DNA of 63,484 bases from Verrucomicrobiota bacterium (GTDB taxonomy: Bacteria; Verrucomicrobiota; Verrucomicrobiia; Limisphaerales; DSYF01). The DNA lies in assembly GCA_025457615.1 (NCBI GenBank), contig JALOTZ010000011.1, forward strand, positions 1 to 63,484, given 5' to 3'. The translations under genes and the position numbers were made by a program. The first letter of the stretch is position 1. Each line of letters begins with the position of its first letter. Under the pieces are notes generated by a model. It saw only the letters and a list, made by a program, of their open reading frames with translations, made no database searches and was not told the DNA's origin. Shown here one piece after another: positions 8,094 through 17,444 of this stretch.

Positions 8094-9241
8094 GCGGGAG
8101 TCTGGCAGGACAGAAACCCGGTGTCGAGGGCCGCGCGCACCGGACGCGCGGCTCCGGCGCGCAACTCGACGCCGCCCGGAACCGGCACGATGGCCCGGAC
8201 ACGGCCGAAACCACGAGGGATGGCCGCCAGCGCCATGATGTAATTTACCACCAACGGCCGGTCCGAACGCTGCGGCCACGTGGTCGCATGTGCCGGCCGC
8301 ACGCTGAAGCGCCGCTTCACCGAGGCCGCCACGCCGTAGTCGAAGTAGCCGGTGATTTCTTCCAAGCCCATCACCGCCGTGTGCCGGCCGTTCCAAGGGG
8401 CGGCATAGCGGCCGCCATTGGAAATCCACAGCAGCGTCGAATTGAGCACGCGCGGGTCTTTGAGCGCGAACCACGCGTAGCCCTGCTCGGGAAAGGCCAC
8501 GGCCGTCCAGGCGAACGGCTGCGCGGGCCGGGTGAGCAACTGCACCAGGTCGTCGTAGCCGCGCCGCGCAGGATAGCGCGAAAGGTCCGTATGTCCGCCG
8601 AGCGCAAGCGGAACGCGGTCGAGGCGGGTGAAGCGCGCGGCGGGTTTCAGCGCCGAATAGCTGCCCTGGGCCGGCACGCCGAGCGGTTCGGGAAACACCT
8701 GTCCCACGCTGAAGCCGCTGGTGGAGATGAGTCCGGAGTTTTCTGTCTCCGGAAACTTCAGCATCGGATGATGACCAAGCGTGAGCGGCCCGGCCAATCC
8801 CTCGAGGGTGTGCCGCTGATAGATCGCGCTGTGGCCGTCGCGCAACATGATGTCCTTGGTCACCCGGCCCGGACGGAACTTCATTTCCAACGTGGCGCGC
8901 AGCCGGGTCGTTCCGTGGCCGGACCGCAACCCGATCAACGACCAAATCGAATTACACGTCTCGCCGTGCGGCGGCGTGGCCTGGCCCCGGTAGGGCTTGC
9001 CTCGATCAATGCCGAACGGGCAGCAGAAGAAATCCCCGCGCAAGGCGGCCAGAATGGGTGGCGTGTCGGGCGCGAGCTTTTCCTCCGCCCACGGCGCGAG
9101 CGCGAAAGGAGAGACTTCGCGTTCCCCAATTCGGAATTTGACCGGTCCGAGGTGACCCCCGAGGCGGGTCAGGTGAGCCTCGACGCAATCCGAATTCAGA
9201 GGCCAGGATGGCTGGCCGGCGATCACAGGGAGCTTTTTCAT
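8090..9241 (-). CDS. Galactose-mutarotase-like (aldose 1-epimerase superfamily) protein
   Basis: 383 residues without a signal peptide. The N-terminal part (LGGHLGPVKFRIGEREVSPF, then LRGDFFCCPFG and PHGETCNSIW) follows the pattern of mutarotase-fold proteins of the DUF4432/aldose-epimerase type, with a conserved HG pair and many beta strands. It probably binds a sugar or sugar derivative in the cytoplasm. It lies between the SMP-30 lactonase (12 bp upstream) and the aldolase (4-nt overlap), which suggests a role in anomer or lactone interconversion within the pathway. The exact family assignment is uncertain. Confidence 0.55.
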   Translation of the reverse strand: MKKLPVIAGQPSWPLNSDCVEAHLTRLGGHLGPVKFRIGEREVSPFALAPWAEEKLAPDTPPILAALRGDFFCCPFGIDRGKPYRGQATPPHGETCNSIWSLIGLRSGHGTTRLRATLEMKFRPGRVTKDIMLRDGHSAIYQRHTLEGLAGPLTLGHHPMLKFPETENSGLISTSGFSVGQVFPEPLGVPAQGSYSALKPAARFTRLDRVPLALGGHTDLSRYPARRGYDDLVQLLTRPAQPFAWTAVAFPEQGYAWFALKDPRVLNSTLLWISNGGRYAAPWNGRHTAVMGLEEITGYFDYGVAASVKRRFSVRPAHATTWPQRSDRPLVVNYIMALAAIPRGFGRVRAIVPVPGGVELRAGAARPVRAALDTGFLSCQTPA

Positions 9242-9253
9242 GGCGAGTCGGGT

Positions 9254-10090
9254 TCAACCGCCGGCCAGCGGCTGACCGCTCACGGTGAGTCTGACTCTGG
9301 CGATGTGCCAGCCGCCGAGGTTGGCGATGTAGAGCGTGCGTCGTCCCGGCCCGCCGAAGGCCACATTGGTGGCACGGTTGATGACGACGCTGGAGGGATC
9401 TTCCACCAGCAGGGACTTGCGACCGTTTGGTGAAACCCGCCAGATGCGGCTGTCCCCAAAGCAGGAGACATACAGCCATCCGTCCGCATCGAAGGCCAAG
9501 CCATCCGGCACATGCGCCACCCCTTCGACAAACACCTTCGCCCGCCCTGCTTCACCATCGGTGCGTATCGGCACGCAAAGAACATTTTCCCGGGTGCTTT
9601 GCACGACATAGAGGGCGGATTCTGCGGCATTCAAGGCCAGGCCGTTGGCGAAATGGATTTTCTCCAGCCACCTTTCCCCGGCCCCGTCGGGCGTGAAACG
9701 GTGAACCACTCCGTCCCGTTTGCCCCAGGTGCCGCTCTCCGAGACATACAGCCTGCCGGCGCGGTCGAACACGGGGAAATTCATGTGGCCGAGCGGGTGG
9801 CCGGCGCTGTGCGTGGCGAACACGGACAGTTTTTTCGTCTTCGGCTCGAAACGCCAGAGCTTGTGGCCACCGCAATCGCAGATAAGCAGCCAGCCTTCGG
9901 GACTGAAGGCGAGGCCGAGATTGAAGCCGCCGGTGCCGGCCAGCATTTCCACCTTATTCCCATCCGGCGAGATGCGGTAAATCTGCCCGGCCTCACCTCC
10001 GGCCCAGAGGTTTCCGTCCCGATCAAACGCGAGTCCTTCCGGATGGTCGAGCCCGGCGGCGAACTGGCTGGGCTGGGGATTTTTCATCAA
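9254..10090 (-). CDS. SMP-30/gluconolactonase-like sugar lactonase
   Basis: 278 residues forming a six-bladed propeller of the SMP-30/LRE type. Typical segments are LDHPEGLAFDRDGNLWAGGE near the N-terminus, NFPVFDRAGRLYVSESGTWG, HFANGLALNAAESALYVVQS and VPDGLAFDADGWLYVSCFGD; these contain the acidic and Asn residues that bind the divalent cation. The family hydrolyses aldonolactones to aldonic acids. It lies 4 bp after a sugar-acid dehydratase gene, consistent with a dehydrogenase-lactonase-dehydratase series. A second ATG one codon downstream is an equally good start. Confidence 0.85.
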   Translation of the reverse strand: MMKNPQPSQFAAGLDHPEGLAFDRDGNLWAGGEAGQIYRISPDGNKVEMLAGTGGFNLGLAFSPEGWLLICDCGGHKLWRFEPKTKKLSVFATHSAGHPLGHMNFPVFDRAGRLYVSESGTWGKRDGVVHRFTPDGAGERWLEKIHFANGLALNAAESALYVVQSTRENVLCVPIRTDGEAGRAKVFVEGVAHVPDGLAFDADGWLYVSCFGDSRIWRVSPNGRKSLLVEDPSSVVINRATNVAFGGPGRRTLYIANLGGWHIARVRLTVSGQPLAGG

Positions 10091-10094
10091 GGCT

Positions 10095-11273
10095 TCACCA
10101 ATCCGTCACCGCCCCGTCGGGCGTGAAACTGCGCCGGAGAATTTCCTGCTGGAACGGATGCTTGCGCACTTCGGCCTCGTTGATTTCGATGCCGAGTCCG
10201 GGTTTGGCGCTGGGGCGCGCAATCTGGCCCTTCGGCTCGATGGTGAACCCGGATTGCACGATGTCGTCGCGCCACGGCACGTCATTGCGAACGGATTCGC
10301 AAATGAGATAGCTCGGCGTGGCAAAGCCGAATTCCAGCGAGGCCGCCGTGCTGACCGGCCCTTGCGGATTGTGCGGGGCGAGGGCCACGCGATACGCCTC
10401 GGCCAGTGCCGCAATGCGCCGGGCTTCGGTCAATCCGCCACAATGCGTGATGTCCGGCTGCAGGATGCTGGCCGCGCGTTTCTGGAGCAAATCGCGGAAG
10501 CCGTGCAAGCCGGTGATGCGTTCACCCGTGGCGATGGGCGTGCGCACGGCGCGCTGAATCTCCGCCATGTCGTCCAGGACTTCCGGCCAGCACACTTCTT
10601 CGAGGAAATACAAGCCGTAAGGCTCAAGTGCCTTGGCGAACTGCATGCCCATGCGCGGCGAAGGCCGGGCGTGGCAATCGACCATGATGTCGATTTCCGG
10701 CCCCACCGCTTCGCGGACGGCGGCGATGCAGGCCTCGGCGTAGCGGATCGGCTGGAGCCCCTCGATCGGGGCGGTCTCCGGCACGGCCATGCATTTGAAG
10801 GCGGTGAAGCCGTCCTCGACGGTCAGGCGGGCGAGTTCGGCGAACCGCTTCGCGTCGCCGGGTTCGGTGAGGTAGAAATCCTCCATCCGGCCGCCACCGA
10901 GGTGGCTGTAGGTGCGGATGAAATCGCGCACCGGGCCGCCCCACAGTTGGTGGCAGGGCACGTTGTGGATTTTGCCGAGAATGTCCCACAGCGCGAGGTC
11001 GATGCCGGCGATGGCGGTGGCGCGCACGATGCCGTTGCCGTGCCAGAAGTGCTGGCGAAACATCATCTGCCACAGGTGCTCGATGCGGCGCGGGTCCTCG
11101 CCGATGAGCAGTTGGGAAAGATCCTCGACCGCGCCGAGGATCGAGCGCGTGTGCCATTCCAGCGTCGCTTCGCCCCAACCGTAAAGCCCCGGCTGGTCGG
11201 TGAGCACTTTCACGAACACCCAGTTGCGCATCCGCGCGTGGCAGACGTGGGCTTCGATGCGGGTGATTTTCAT
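10095..11273 (-). CDS. Enolase-superfamily sugar-acid dehydratase (mandelate racemase/GalD-like), paralogue 1
   Basis: 392 residues with the MR/MLE two-domain layout. Metal and catalytic residues are visible: D199 and H201 in [10 protein letters not shown]225/E226 in [10 protein letters not shown]251 in GERITG and the late His in APHNPQGP. The D-x-H and PHNPxGP pattern is that of the D-galactonate dehydratase subgroup, which converts aldonates to 2-keto-3-deoxy acids. It is followed by an SMP-30 lactonase 4 bp away and preceded by an SDR 10 bp away. Substrate specificity cannot be set from sequence; galactonate, fuconate, arabinonate and related acids are possible. Confidence 0.88.
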   Translation of the reverse strand: MKITRIEAHVCHARMRNWVFVKVLTDQPGLYGWGEATLEWHTRSILGAVEDLSQLLIGEDPRRIEHLWQMMFRQHFWHGNGIVRATAIAGIDLALWDILGKIHNVPCHQLWGGPVRDFIRTYSHLGGGRMEDFYLTEPGDAKRFAELARLTVEDGFTAFKCMAVPETAPIEGLQPIRYAEACIAAVREAVGPEIDIMVDCHARPSPRMGMQFAKALEPYGLYFLEEVCWPEVLDDMAEIQRAVRTPIATGERITGLHGFRDLLQKRAASILQPDITHCGGLTEARRIAALAEAYRVALAPHNPQGPVSTAASLEFGFATPSYLICESVRNDVPWRDDIVQSGFTIEPKGQIARPSAKPGLGIEINEAEVRKHPFQQEILRRSFTPDGAVTDW

Positions 11274-11283
11274 GGAATTCCGG

Positions 11284-12066
11284 TCAGTGCATGAGGCGCG
11301 CGGTAAGTCCGCCGTCCTGGATCAAATGGGCCCCGGCGAAGAATCCGCCGAACTCGCTGGCGAGGAAGACGACAAACGCCCCGATCTCGCGCGGCGTGCC
11401 GATGCGTCCCGCCGGGTGCAGGGCGTTGACGCGGGCCAGGGTGGCGGCGGGGTCCGGCTCGGAGGCCAGCCAGCGGTCCATCAGCGGGGTATCCACGAAG
11501 CCCGGACTGATGGTGTTGACGCGGATGCCGAGCGGGCCGAGTTCCTGGCACATCGAGCGGGTGAGGGCGACCACGCCGCCCTTGGCGGCAGCGTAGGCGG
11601 CGATGTTGCCGATGGTGGAGACCGCGTGCACGCTGGCAATGTGGACCACCGAGCCACCGCCCGCCTTTTTCATCAACGGCACGGCGGCCTGCGTGCAGAA
11701 GAACAGCCCTCGCAGGTCGAGGTTGATGATGGCCTCGAACTCGTCCGGCGTGGTGTCGAGCACGCCCTTGAACAGGTTGAAGCCGGCGTTGTTGACGAGA
11801 ATGTCGAGCTGGCCATGAGTCTCGCCGATCCGGTCAAAGACGCGGCGGATGTCTTCGAGCCGGCTCATGTCGCCGGGTAGGAATTCGGCGGAGCCGCCGG
11901 CGGCAAGGATGCTGTCCACCGCCTTGCGGCCTTCGGCCTCGCGGCGTCCGTTGAGGATGACGTGCGCGCCAGCCTCGGCCAGACAGTCGGCACACCCTTT
12001 GCCGATGCCCTGCGAGGCACCGGTGACGATGGCGGTTTTTCCAGTCAGGTTGATCTCAAGGCTCAT
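11284..12066 (-). CDS. Short-chain dehydrogenase/reductase (SDR)
   Basis: 260 residues. The cofactor motif TGASQGIG (15-22), NNAG (92-95), catalytic S145, Y158 and K162 (YAAAK) and the PG motif after the catalytic helix mark a classical SDR. The N-terminal [18 protein letters not shown] favours the ATG at 12064-12066 over a longer frame. In this operon it may oxidise a free sugar to its lactone, or act on an aldonate; both are known SDR roles. It sits between the two enolase-superfamily dehydratases, separated from the upstream one by a repeat-containing gap. Confidence 0.88.
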   Translation of the reverse strand: MSLEINLTGKTAIVTGASQGIGKGCADCLAEAGAHVILNGRREAEGRKAVDSILAAGGSAEFLPGDMSRLEDIRRVFDRIGETHGQLDILVNNAGFNLFKGVLDTTPDEFEAIINLDLRGLFFCTQAAVPLMKKAGGGSVVHIASVHAVSTIGNIAAYAAAKGGVVALTRSMCQELGPLGIRVNTISPGFVDTPLMDRWLASEPDPAATLARVNALHPAGRIGTPREIGAFVVFLASEFGGFFAGAHLIQDGGLTARLMH

Positions 12067-12113
12067 GGGACGTTTGGTGCTCCCTTCGGACCTGCGCACG
12101 GGACCATGAACGT

Positions 12114-12206
12114 GGAGCACGGACATTCGTGTCTGCTCGGCCCGGGCGCGGCTCCCCTTGCCGACAGGAATGCCCGCCTGTGCGCCGGCAGACAGGTCGG
12201 CGCTCC
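12114..12206. repeat. REP-like palindromic element inside the operon
   Basis: The gap between the SDR and the upstream dehydratase holds nested palindromes. Outer arms GGAGCACGGAC and, inverted, GGAGCGCCGAC flank internal GCCGACAGGAATG and GACAGGTCGGC segments that pair with each other. It looks like a dispersed extragenic palindrome and may act as an attenuator or mRNA-stability element. Only this copy was found in the window. Confidence 0.5.
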
Positions 12207-12247
12207 GTGCGACGGTTCATGGACAACTGGATTTGGAATTCGAGCGA

Positions 12248-13387
12248 TCACCAATCGGAGATGGAGCCATCGGCGCGGAACGCTTCCGGCGTCCACACCA
12301 CGGCGGGATTCTGGCCGAGAAAGTCCTCGTCCAGGTCCGCCCCCAAACCCGGTCCGGGCGGCAGCGACGCGTGGCCCGTGGCGTCCACCTTCGGCACGAC
12401 GCTGCAAAAGCGGCGCATGAAGTCATGATGTTCGTGGCGGTGTTCGAGCAGGCCAAACGCCTGCGCGTGGGCGGCCAGGTGCAGGCTGGCCAGGGATTGC
12501 AGCGGCCCATTCGGATTGTGCGGATTGAAGGCGACCCCGTAGAGCTCGGCCAGGGAGGCGATTTTGGCCAGCTCCGTGACGCCGCCCGCATTGGCCACGT
12601 CGGGCTGGATGATGCCGACCAGTTCCTGCTCCAGCAGCGCGCGGAACGCCCAGCGTGTGAACAGCCGCTCCCCGGCCGCGATCGGCAGCACAAACTTTTC
12701 CGCGCAACGCCGCAACGCATCCGGGGCTTCGGCGGGCGTCGGTTCTTCAATCCACAACGGCTGCGTGTGCCGCACGGACGCCTCGATCTGCACCGCCAGC
12801 GAAGCCGTGCAGCGACCGTGAAAATCGAGCGCGAAGTCCCGGTCGGGGCCGATCTCTTCACGCACCGCTTCGCAGCACGCCACGATTTGCCGGAGTGTCG
12901 CCGCGCCCTCGACCGGCCCGACGGCAGGCAGCGGGTAGATTTTCACCACCCGGTAGCCCTGGTCCAGCGCCCCGCGCACGCGCCGACGGAATTCCGCGGG
13001 GTCGGTGGCAAGGCCGCAGTTGGCGTAGAGTTGAATCTTCTCACGCACCGCGCCGCCGAGGAGTTGGTAAACCGGCTTGCCGGCGGCCTTGCCCCGGATG
13101 TCCCACAACGCCATGTCCACACCGGAGAGGGCGCTGGTCTGGATGGGCCCGCCGCGCCAGTAACCGTGGCGATACATCCGCTGCCACGCGCGCTCGGTGT
13201 TCAGCGGGTCGGCGCCGAGGATGAGTTTTTCCAGATCACGAATCGCGCCCTGCACGCCGTGGGTTTTGCCGGGCAGCGAACACTCGCCCCAGCCGTGCAG
13301 CCCCGGTTCGTCGGTCTCAACCTTCACGTAGGTCCAATCGGACACCGGACTGGCCAGACCGCAGGGTTTAAGCGCAGTGATCTTCAC
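12248..13387 (-). CDS. Enolase-superfamily sugar-acid dehydratase (GalD-like), paralogue 2
   Basis: 379 residues of the MR/MLE type. Visible ligands are D188 and H190 in LDFHGR, E214 in IEEPTPAE and E240 in GERLFTRW, plus H290 in NPHNPNGP. These match the D-galactonate dehydratase set. In the sixth-strand motif the usual His of the DxSHAGG loop is N266 (DVANAGG). The predicted product is a 2-keto-3-deoxy aldonate. The start overlaps the GH38 gene by 20 nt, so co-translation is likely. Having two divergent paralogues in one operon suggests two acids or two epimers are handled. Confidence 0.87.
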   Translation of the reverse strand: MKITALKPCGLASPVSDWTYVKVETDEPGLHGWGECSLPGKTHGVQGAIRDLEKLILGADPLNTERAWQRMYRHGYWRGGPIQTSALSGVDMALWDIRGKAAGKPVYQLLGGAVREKIQLYANCGLATDPAEFRRRVRGALDQGYRVVKIYPLPAVGPVEGAATLRQIVACCEAVREEIGPDRDFALDFHGRCTASLAVQIEASVRHTQPLWIEEPTPAEAPDALRRCAEKFVLPIAAGERLFTRWAFRALLEQELVGIIQPDVANAGGVTELAKIASLAELYGVAFNPHNPNGPLQSLASLHLAAHAQAFGLLEHRHEHHDFMRRFCSVVPKVDATGHASLPPGPGLGADLDEDFLGQNPAVVWTPEAFRADGSISDW

Positions 13388-16208
13388 ACGGGGTGGCAGG
13401 AAGCAGCTCGAGGGTCACAATCTTGTTGGGGCCGACCGGGGTGCCGACGGTGCAGCCGTCCTGGACCGCGAGGGGTTCAAGGCGGTCCTCGTTCAGGTTG
13501 GTCAGGAAGGCTTCGCGGATGGGGACCGTGAGTCGCAGCACGGCGGTGACGGATGCGCCGCCGGGGTTGAAGAGGCGAAGGATGAAAGAATCGCGGTCTT
13601 CGGCCTGCTTGAGGGCGGTGACGACCACACCGTCCGGCTGGACCTCGAGGAAAGCGAGCCGGTGCGGCAGGCTGCCAGCGTGCGGGGAGGTCTGTACGGC
13701 GATCACCGGCACGTTGAAGCGGCCCGTCTCGCCGTACAAGCCCGCCTCACTCCATCCGCCCGCGTGGGGCAAGAGGGCATAATCGAACTCATGGACACCC
13801 AGGCTTTGGCCGCCCGGTTCGTGGGGGAAGACGCCGGCGGAGCGGAACTCGGTGCAGATGATGTTGCGCACGCCGCGCAGCAACGTGATGGCCAGCGTGC
13901 CCTCGCGGTTGTCCCTGGCCTCGAACTCGGAGAAACAGTTGCTCACCACCGCCAACCCGTGCGCGCCGTCGCTCAGGTCCACAAATCCCTGCATGGGCAG
14001 CGTCTGCATCTCGGGGTGGTATTCGCCGGATTCGTCGCGGACGGGCTGGACCGGGCGGGCGTCCACCGTGAAATGGCCGGCAGCGTGCGAGCAGGCCGCC
14101 TGGAGGCCCGTGTCGAAGAGCACCCGCAGGCGGTGATCCTCGACGGTGTTGTCGAGGCGCAGTCGCACCTCCACCCGCCGCGCGCCCCGCCGCAAGGTGT
14201 AGCGGACAGAGAAAGTCAGATCTCTCTCGTCGGCGACGCGCCGGCTGGGTCCCTGGACACCGCGTTCCGGGCGGTCCGCCCGCACGGGCAACCGCAGCGT
14301 CACCTCGGCCGCCACCGTCGCCGACAGCGGGCCATTCTCCTCCGTCCAAATCCGGGCGCGAGCGCCCAGACTGGTGAAGATGCGGTTCTCGTAGGGGGGG
14401 TAGTGAACCCAGTAATCGCCGCAATCTCCCGAGTCCTCAAGGTAGTTGAGCCGGGGATACACGCGCCCGGAAACCTTGTCGCGCAGGGCAAGCGTGCCAT
14501 CCGGGTTGACCCGGGCTTCGAGGAATTCGTTCTCGAGCGCCCCGGCGGCGCGCGAGATTTCGTCACCGCGACTGGTGCGCGTCTCCGGCCAGAAGAGGCC
14601 CTCGCGGTTGAAGCGCTTGCGGGGAACGACCCGGTAAAGGGCGTAGCCACAGGGGGGCAGCTCTCCGGTATCCAGGAAGACCGTGTGGCGGTCCACCGCG
14701 AAGGGCCAGGGACGGGCGCTGATCTCCTGCACAGGGACGACGTGCTCCTGGCGGGAGTGGAACTGGAGGGCGGCGGGATGACCCTCGGCATCCACCACCT
14801 CGAAGTCCCAGATCCGCTGTTCCTGGGGGGTATCGAGGCAAACCTTCACCACCTCGCGGCGCGGATGGGGCAGCGGGTTGAATAGGACCAGCAGGACCTC
14901 GTCCGGCGCGCCGGGTCCGGTGTCCATGCGCCGGACCAGTTCAGCGCAAGCGTCCGCGGCCAGGACTTCACCGATCTCCAGCGCCTGATCAAGCCGCGAG
15001 AGGACGTCGCGGACGGTTTTGTCCTGGGTGACGCCGTTGATCGAGTCGTGGGCGTGAGCCAGGAGCATGTGGCGCAGGCCGAGGTCGAGAACGGCGCGCG
15101 GGTATTCGGCGCCGGCCAGGGTGGCCATGACGGAGAGAGGCTCGGCCGTGTAGAGGAGCGTATTCTGCACCCGCTTGTTGAGGCGTTTGATGGCCGGGCG
15201 CGTGGCCAGCGCGTTGCTCGAGCAACTGGGCGCCGGACCGTCGCGCATTTCGCCTTGAACCACCGGAAGCTGGTCGCGATCAACGTGCGCCTCGAGCACG
15301 GCGATGTATTCCTCGAGGGTGGCGTGCACGAGCCGCTGGTCTTCGAGCTGCGCGTTGGCCAGGCGCAGGAGTTCGCCGAGCCGCGGCTGCGCGCCGGAAA
15401 AGTCGCTGCCATTCATCAGCAGGCGGTGGCCGGGGACGGTGGTGTCGCTCATGGCCTCCCAGGCCGCCGCCACCGCCTCGCCCAGGCGCTCGGGGTGGAT
15501 GGCCCCGGTTTCTGCCAGCTTGAAATAGTCCTTATGCGCCTCCGCCGCGCCGGCCAGATGAAAGGCCGTTCCGGCCCGTGGCCACGCGTAGCGGTAATCC
15601 GGCCCGAGATAATCCATGCCGAACAGCACGGGCAGGACGGCGTTCATGAAGAAGTTGGCCCGCGCATGCTGGCCGAGGCGGGTCGTCAGCACGCGCGTGC
15701 CATCCGGCGCCTCCCACAGAAACTCGCAGCGCGGGGCGCGCGCCTTCGAGATATGCTTGGCGGCGATGATGAAGTTGATGCCGAAACCGGCGTAGATCTG
15801 GGGGAACTGCGCGGTCTGGCCCCAGCCAAAGGAGTTGTAGCCCACCTGGAGATGCCCCCCCAGCGGGGCGCAGGCGCGAATGCCCTTGAGCAGGTTGCGC
15901 ACGAGACACTCATCGGCCACCGGATACAGGTCCGGCAACGTGAACCAGGGGCCGATGGAAAGGCGACCCGCCCGGACCTGCCGCTCGATGCGCGCCCGGT
16001 TCTCGGGCCGGACTTCGAGGTAGTCGTCAATGATCACCGCCTGGCCATCGAGCACGAACGAGCGGTAGTCAGGCTGCGTCTCGAGGACGTCGAGCAGTTG
16101 GTCCAAAAACCGGACCAGCAGGACGCGGTTCTGCCAGAGGGGATAGCGCCACTCGCGGTCCCAGTGCGTGTGCGGGACGACGTATCCGATGGCCGGTTCT
16201 TTCTGCAT
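13368..16208 (-). CDS. GH38 alpha-mannosidase-like protein with Asn at the nucleophile position
   Basis: 946 residues, the usual length for family 38. The N-terminal PHTHWDREW (12-20) supplies zinc ligands H15 and D17, and HAHDSINGVTQDKT carries the later zinc His. The C-terminal half has the beta-sandwich and glycosyl hydrolase 38C regions. The catalytic-nucleophile motif, usually PDSFG, reads GYNSFGWGQ with Asn at 125. The product may therefore be inactive or use another residue. There is no signal peptide, so it is cytoplasmic. It lies 18 bp after the PfkB kinase gene. Confidence 0.85.
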   Translation of the reverse strand: MQKEPAIGYVVPHTHWDREWRYPLWQNRVLLVRFLDQLLDVLETQPDYRSFVLDGQAVIIDDYLEVRPENRARIERQVRAGRLSIGPWFTLPDLYPVADECLVRNLLKGIRACAPLGGHLQVGYNSFGWGQTAQFPQIYAGFGINFIIAAKHISKARAPRCEFLWEAPDGTRVLTTRLGQHARANFFMNAVLPVLFGMDYLGPDYRYAWPRAGTAFHLAGAAEAHKDYFKLAETGAIHPERLGEAVAAAWEAMSDTTVPGHRLLMNGSDFSGAQPRLGELLRLANAQLEDQRLVHATLEEYIAVLEAHVDRDQLPVVQGEMRDGPAPSCSSNALATRPAIKRLNKRVQNTLLYTAEPLSVMATLAGAEYPRAVLDLGLRHMLLAHAHDSINGVTQDKTVRDVLSRLDQALEIGEVLAADACAELVRRMDTGPGAPDEVLLVLFNPLPHPRREVVKVCLDTPQEQRIWDFEVVDAEGHPAALQFHSRQEHVVPVQEISARPWPFAVDRHTVFLDTGELPPCGYALYRVVPRKRFNREGLFWPETRTSRGDEISRAAGALENEFLEARVNPDGTLALRDKVSGRVYPRLNYLEDSGDCGDYWVHYPPYENRIFTSLGARARIWTEENGPLSATVAAEVTLRLPVRADRPERGVQGPSRRVADERDLTFSVRYTLRRGARRVEVRLRLDNTVEDHRLRVLFDTGLQAACSHAAGHFTVDARPVQPVRDESGEYHPEMQTLPMQGFVDLSDGAHGLAVVSNCFSEFEARDNREGTLAITLLRGVRNIICTEFRSAGVFPHEPGGQSLGVHEFDYALLPHAGGWSEAGLYGETGRFNVPVIAVQTSPHAGSLPHRLAFLEVQPDGVVVTALKQAEDRDSFILRLFNPGGASVTAVLRLTVPIREAFLTNLNEDRLEPLAVQDGCTVGTPVGPNKIVTLELLPATPCEDHCA

Positions 16209-16226
16209 CAGATGAATTCCATTGGC

Positions 16227-17444
16227 CTACGGCGCCCCCCGACGCCGGGAACGGTCAAACTGCCCCACTCGCTGACCCAGCCGCGCATCGAAGGTCCAGT
16301 ACCCGCCCTCCCCGGCCAGGCGGTTCTTGTCCCAGCCGGGAATCATGGCCAGCGTTTCCGCCCACGAATGGATGCCGCTGATGGCATCGAACACCCGGAC
16401 GTTCTGGCCCCCCACCGCGCAGGCGATGCGGATGGCGTCCTCGATGGATTGGCCGTTGAGGAAGGCGGCCAGAAAGCCGGCGATGCTCGAGTCGCCCGAG
16501 CCCGTGGCGGAGGCCACCTGCGGCACGTGGAAACTTTCCTCGTGCAATTCGCGGCCGGCCCAGTTGTCGAGGTCCGCGGGCTTGGCCGCGCCCATCCGTT
16601 CCAGCGCGGCGCGCTCGCCGGTGCGGATGTAGTAACCTTTGACGCCGCACTTGAGCACGGTGATGGGCGGCCCGTAGGCGGCCAGTTGCGCGCCCACCTC
16701 GGGCAGGAGGCCCAGGTCAAGCTTCTCGAGGAGGTCATGGCCGTGGGCGTCGCGGTTGAGCTTCTCGAACTCCGCCCGCCGGATCATGAACAGCGACTCC
16801 TCAATGCTCGGGATGCAGATGTCCACGTGCGGCAGGACCCGTTCGAGCACACGCTCCCAGTTGACCCGCCCGGAATCCGAGGTGGCGTCCGGCAGGGACA
16901 GGTCGAGCGAGGTGGTGACGCCCAGCGCCTTGACGCGCTCGAAGATGCGCGCCAACTCCGCGCCCTCGTCCTCGTAGATGCGCCGCATCAGGGGCGGATA
17001 GCCGAAATGGAAGAGCCTGGCCCGCTTCACGACGTCGTAGTTGATGTCGTCCGCGCCGAAGGTGTCGTTGGCGCCCGGATTGTGCAGGAAGATGCGGTCC
17101 ACCCCGGGCGGCACAATGACGACAGTGTAGGAGGTCTGCTCGCCGGGCATGACCACCATGCCGCCGTTCAGGCCGCGTTCGCTCAGCAAACGCAGCACGC
17201 CGTCGCCGAAGAAGTCGTCGCCGATCTTGCCCATCAGCGCCGTGCGGATGCCGAGGATTGACAGGGCGATGCCGGTGTTGGAGACCGGGCCGCCGGTCGA
17301 GACCTTGACCGCGCCCATGTTGATCAGCTTGCCCGGGATGAACAGGTCGGCGATCTTCGCCCGGTCGGTCTTGCGGAAGGCCGGGATCACGTCGAGGCAG
17401 ATGTGGCCCGCCACGACCACTTGCAGTGCGTTGGACGCGCTCAT
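16227..17444 (-). CDS. PfkB-family carbohydrate kinase
   Basis: 405 residues. The ribokinase-fold N-terminus has the GGPVSNTGIALSILG region (51-65), typical of the first PfkB signature. The second signature ATGSGDSSIAGFLAAF (313-328) carries the catalytic Asp D318 and the anion hole, with Ser in place of the second Ala of the usual GAGD. ATP-dependent phosphorylation of a ketose or related sugar is expected. A ketose from the linked lyxose isomerase (xylulose) is one candidate substrate. Its start overlaps the preceding Gfo/Idh/MocA stop by 4 nt. Confidence 0.88.
   Translation of the reverse strand: MSASNALQVVVAGHICLDVIPAFRKTDRAKIADLFIPGKLINMGAVKVSTGGPVSNTGIALSILGIRTALMGKIGDDFFGDGVLRLLSERGLNGGMVVMPGEQTSYTVVIVPPGVDRIFLHNPGANDTFGADDINYDVVKRARLFHFGYPPLMRRIYEDEGAELARIFERVKALGVTTSLDLSLPDATSDSGRVNWERVLERVLPHVDICIPSIEESLFMIRRAEFEKLNRDAHGHDLLEKLDLGLLPEVGAQLAAYGPPITVLKCGVKGYYIRTGERAALERMGAAKPADLDNWAGRELHEESFHVPQVASATGSGDSSIAGFLAAFLNGQSIEDAIRIACAVGGQNVRVFDAISGIHSWAETLAMIPGWDKNRLAGEGGYWTFDARLGQRVGQFDRSRRRGAP

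Noticed and set aside
6448..11273. Canonical Planctomycetes/Verrucomicrobia fucose/rhamnose BMC operon
   Set aside because: No class II aldolase, BMC-P pentamer or aldehyde dehydrogenase gene is present here; the gene set is different.
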